Positions 33,373 to 35,501 of a DNA stretch of 35,501 nucleotides are shown here, in pieces. A program made the position numbers and the translations under genes. The stretch is from assembly GCA_001788415.1 (NCBI GenBank), contig MGBV01000042.1, forward strand, positions 1-35,501. Direction: 5' to 3'. Position 1 is the first letter of the stretch. Every line of letters begins with the position of its first letter. Under the pieces are notes generated by a model. It had not been told where the DNA came from. It was given only the letters and a program-made list of their open reading frames with translations, and made no database searches. Origin of the DNA: Candidatus Rokubacteria bacterium GWC2_70_16. GTDB taxonomy: Bacteria; Methylomirabilota; Methylomirabilia; Rokubacteriales; CSP1-6.

Positions 33373-33398
33373 CTGTCAACGCCTCCAGAGGGGTAGCT

Positions 33399-33414
33399 AG
33401 CAAGCGCAGTGCCT
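33399..33414 (-). promoter_or_regulatory. Sigma-54 (-24/-12) promoter for the HExxH lipoprotein gene
   Basis: Minus strand AGGCACTGCGCTTGCT versus consensus TGGCACGNNNNTTGCW; GG and GC dinucleotides have the canonical 10-nt spacing; 27 nt upstream of the ATG at 33372. Confidence 0.7.
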
Positions 33415-33607
33415 GGAAGGCCGGTGAGGAGATGGATCGACGAACGTCCGCTATCTCAATGAGTTGGAAGACAGGTGGCGGGCGAAGGCCCCAGGGCGGC
33501 GCCAGCCCGAGGGGCGGCCCTCTGGCGGGGACGCCAGAGCCAGGCACGCACGCTATGGTGTCCGCGCCAGAGCGAATCGGGAGGCCTGAGGTCAGAAGCC
33601 GGGCGAC

Positions 33608-35005
33608 CTACGACGCCTTGAAGTCGGCGCCCGAGATCCCGTACCGCCGCATCTTGAGGTGCAGGGTCTTGTAGTCGGTCTTGAGGAGCCGGGCGGCCTC
33701 ACTCTTGTTCCCGCGGGTGACGCCCAGGGCCAGGCGGATGGCCCGCCGCTCGGCCTCGGCGGCGCCCAAGGCGCCGAGATCTCGGAGCGAGCGGCTCCCG
33801 AGATCGCTGGAGGGCCCGGGGACGGCCTCGTCGCGGCCGCCCTCGGCCACACCCAGCCGGAGGTGCTCGGGCAGGAGCAGGCCGTCGCTCAGGAGCACGG
33901 CCTGGCGAATCGCGTTCCGGAGCTCCCGGGCATTGCCCGGCCAGGGGTGGCGCAGCAGGAGCTCGCTCGCGGCCTCCGAGATGCGGTGCACGGGCCGGCG
34001 AAGCTCCATGGACGCCTCGTCGAGAAACCGCCGGGCGAGGAAGACGATGTCCTCCCGGCGCCCGCGCAGCGGCGGCAGGGGGATCGTGAACTCGTTCAGC
34101 CGATAGTAGAGGTCCTGGCGGAACCGGCCCGCCCGCGCCTGGCTCTCCAGAGGAGCGTTGGAGGCGGCGAGGATCCTCACGTCCACAGGGACTGGACGCG
34201 TGGCGCCGAGGGCCTGCACCTGCCGCTCCTGGAGGGCTCGCAGGAGCTTGGCCTGGGTCGCCAGCGGCAGGTTGCCGATCTCGTCCAGGAACAGGCTGCC
34301 CCCCTCGGCAGCCTGGAAGTAGCCGTCCTTCCGCCTGTCGGCCCCGGTGAAGGCGCCGCGCTCGAAGCCGAAGAGCTCCGACTCGATGAGCGTCTCGGGA
34401 ACGGCTCCGCAGTCGAGGGCCACGAAGGGGCGCTCGCGCCGGGGGCTCTGCCCATGGATCGCCCGCGCGACCAGCTCCTTGCCCGTCCCGGTCTCGCCCA
34501 GGATGAGGACGCTGAAATTCGACTCGGCGACCTGCAGCACCTGACGGATGACGCCCGCGACGGCATCGCTCGGCCCCATCTGCCGGCGGAGCGCCCCCCC
34601 CGCGCCCGCCTCGGCGCTCAGCTCCTCGACGCGCGCCAGCAGGCCGGTATGCTCCAGCGCCCGCTGAACGCGCAGGGCCAAGTCGTCGAGGTCGAAGGGC
34701 TTGACGAGGTAGTCGTAGGCCCCCAGGCGCATGGCCTGGACTGCGGTGGGGACGTCGGAATGGGACGTGAGGATGATGACGCAGGCCTGGGGGGTGATGC
34801 GCTTGAGCTCCGGGAGCGCCTCCAGGCCGCCGAGCCTCGGCATGTTGAGGTCCAGCAGCACCACCGGCGGACGGTCCAGCCGCATCCGCTCCAGCGCCAC
34901 CTGGCCGTCCTCGGCGGTGACCACCTCGAAGCCCTGGCTCCCGAAGAACTCGGCGAGGAGGGCACGCACCTGGTCGTCGTCGTCCACGATGAGGATCCTG
35001 GGCAT
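33608..35005 (-). CDS. Sigma-54-dependent response regulator (PrsR/NtrC-like, receiver-AAA-HTH)
   Basis: MPRILIVDDDDQVRALLAEFFGSQGFEVVTAEDG; LGETGTGKELVARAIHGQSPRRERPFVALDCGAVPETLIESELFGFERGAFTGADRRKDGYFQAAEGGSLFLDEIGNLPL; C-terminal HTH TRGNKSEAARLLKTDYKTLHLKMRRYGI. Confidence 0.94.
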   Translation of the reverse strand: MPRILIVDDDDQVRALLAEFFGSQGFEVVTAEDGQVALERMRLDRPPVVLLDLNMPRLGGLEALPELKRITPQACVIILTSHSDVPTAVQAMRLGAYDYLVKPFDLDDLALRVQRALEHTGLLARVEELSAEAGAGGALRRQMGPSDAVAGVIRQVLQVAESNFSVLILGETGTGKELVARAIHGQSPRRERPFVALDCGAVPETLIESELFGFERGAFTGADRRKDGYFQAAEGGSLFLDEIGNLPLATQAKLLRALQERQVQALGATRPVPVDVRILAASNAPLESQARAGRFRQDLYYRLNEFTIPLPPLRGRREDIVFLARRFLDEASMELRRPVHRISEAASELLLRHPWPGNARELRNAIRQAVLLSDGLLLPEHLRLGVAEGGRDEAVPGPSSDLGSRSLRDLGALGAAEAERRAIRLALGVTRGNKSEAARLLKTDYKTLHLKMRRYGISGADFKAS

Positions 35006-35255
35006 GCACACAGACTCGCACAGGAGGCCCGCCGACGTCACGTTCGACTGCCTCGGGCGCCGCAGCGGTGGTGCCACGGCCTTGGCACACCGCCAGATAC
35101 TGGGGGTGAGGGCGGTGAGGCGGGGGCGAGGTCCAGGCGGCTGGCCATGTGGGGGTTTTCCCTAGGTCGAACGGCTCATGTCGCCGAAGTTTACATCCCC
35201 GCTTGCTAACCGCGTGACCGCGTGCTATGTCCCCGCTATCGTTGTCCGCCCGGAG

Positions 35256-35272
35256 TGGCACGATAGGTGCTT
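35256..35272 (+). promoter_or_regulatory. Sigma-54 (-24/-12) promoter upstream of the CapD/FlaA1-like gene
   Basis: TGGCACGATAGGTGCTT versus TGGCACGNNNNTTGCW; a single mismatch at a consensus position. Confidence 0.8.
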
Positions 35273-35370
35273 CCCCTCGACTGGAAGGGGCGTGTCGTGA
35301 ATGACCCTCTCGGACATGAGCGGCAGGGCCGATATGGCGGGGAATTCCTGATGCGAGGCTGATGCATGTC

Positions 35371-35501
35371 ATGAGGCACCTCTGGCAGCGGAAGCGGCGG
35401 AGCTGGGTGGTCCTCGGTGACCTCTTCCTGAGCCTCGTGGCCTATCTGGTGGCCAACCTGATCCGCTTCGACGGGGACCTTCCCGCCCGGTACTGGGGGC
35501 T
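35371..35501 (+). CDS. N-terminus of a CapD/FlaA1-like polysaccharide biosynthesis protein (runs off right edge)
   Basis: MRHLWQRKRRSWVVLGDLFLSLVAYLVANLIRFDGDLPARYWG: N-terminal TM pattern of CapD/WbpM-type membrane nucleotide-sugar dehydratases; alternative ATG 35362 in frame. Confidence 0.6.
   Translation, partial: MRHLWQRKRRSWVVLGDLFLSLVAYLVANLIRFDGDLPARYWG

Noticed and set aside
33373-33607. Additional small plus-strand ORFs (e.g. 33432-33674) in the gap before the response regulator
   Set aside because: No recognisable domain, no clear ribosome-binding site and overlaps the response regulator on the opposite strand.

Overview
35.5 kb of high-GC chromosomal DNA, possibly from a Rokubacteria/Methylomirabilota-like or deltaproteobacterial lineage (inferred from style only). 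Most of it is dense housekeeping operons. Left to right: a partial AMP-dependent acyl-CoA synthetase (-); a large palindromic intergenic repeat; a nucleotide-sugar block (ugd, UDP-glucuronate decarboxylase, galE-like epimerase, Trm112-like protein, sugar nucleotidyltransferase); lepA-lepB; hemW; hrcA-grpE-dnaJ-prmA-rsmE; lpxC; DUF4390-ntrY-like-ntrX-like; a three-gene polysaccharide cassette; a stand-alone CHASE3 membrane protein (-); a pyrimidine operon (pyrR, pyrB, pyrC, carA, an unknown 90-aa ORF, carB, pyrF, pyrE, hpt) behind a PyrR-type attenuator; a small HExxH lipoprotein (-); a sigma-54 response regulator (-); and the start of a CapD/FlaA1-like gene. The most unusual signals are: (1) both tandem SDR genes (2.6-3.8 kb) carry the same hairpin-containing element at the same codon of the TGGAG|FIG motif, each with an exact 89-bp repeat period and a duplicated gene start, and the element can supply the same in-frame leader ([16 protein letters not shown]) to both proteins; (2) three perfect 66-bp tandem repeats encode a 22-aa x3 N-terminal extension on PyrE; (3) near-consensus sigma-54 promoters sit on both sides of the sigma-54 response regulator, one of them in front of the HExxH lipoprotein; (4) several genes have -10-like hexamers only 6-11 nt from the start codon, suggesting leaderless or near-leaderless transcripts. 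No rRNA, tRNA, CRISPR array or transposase gene was found.
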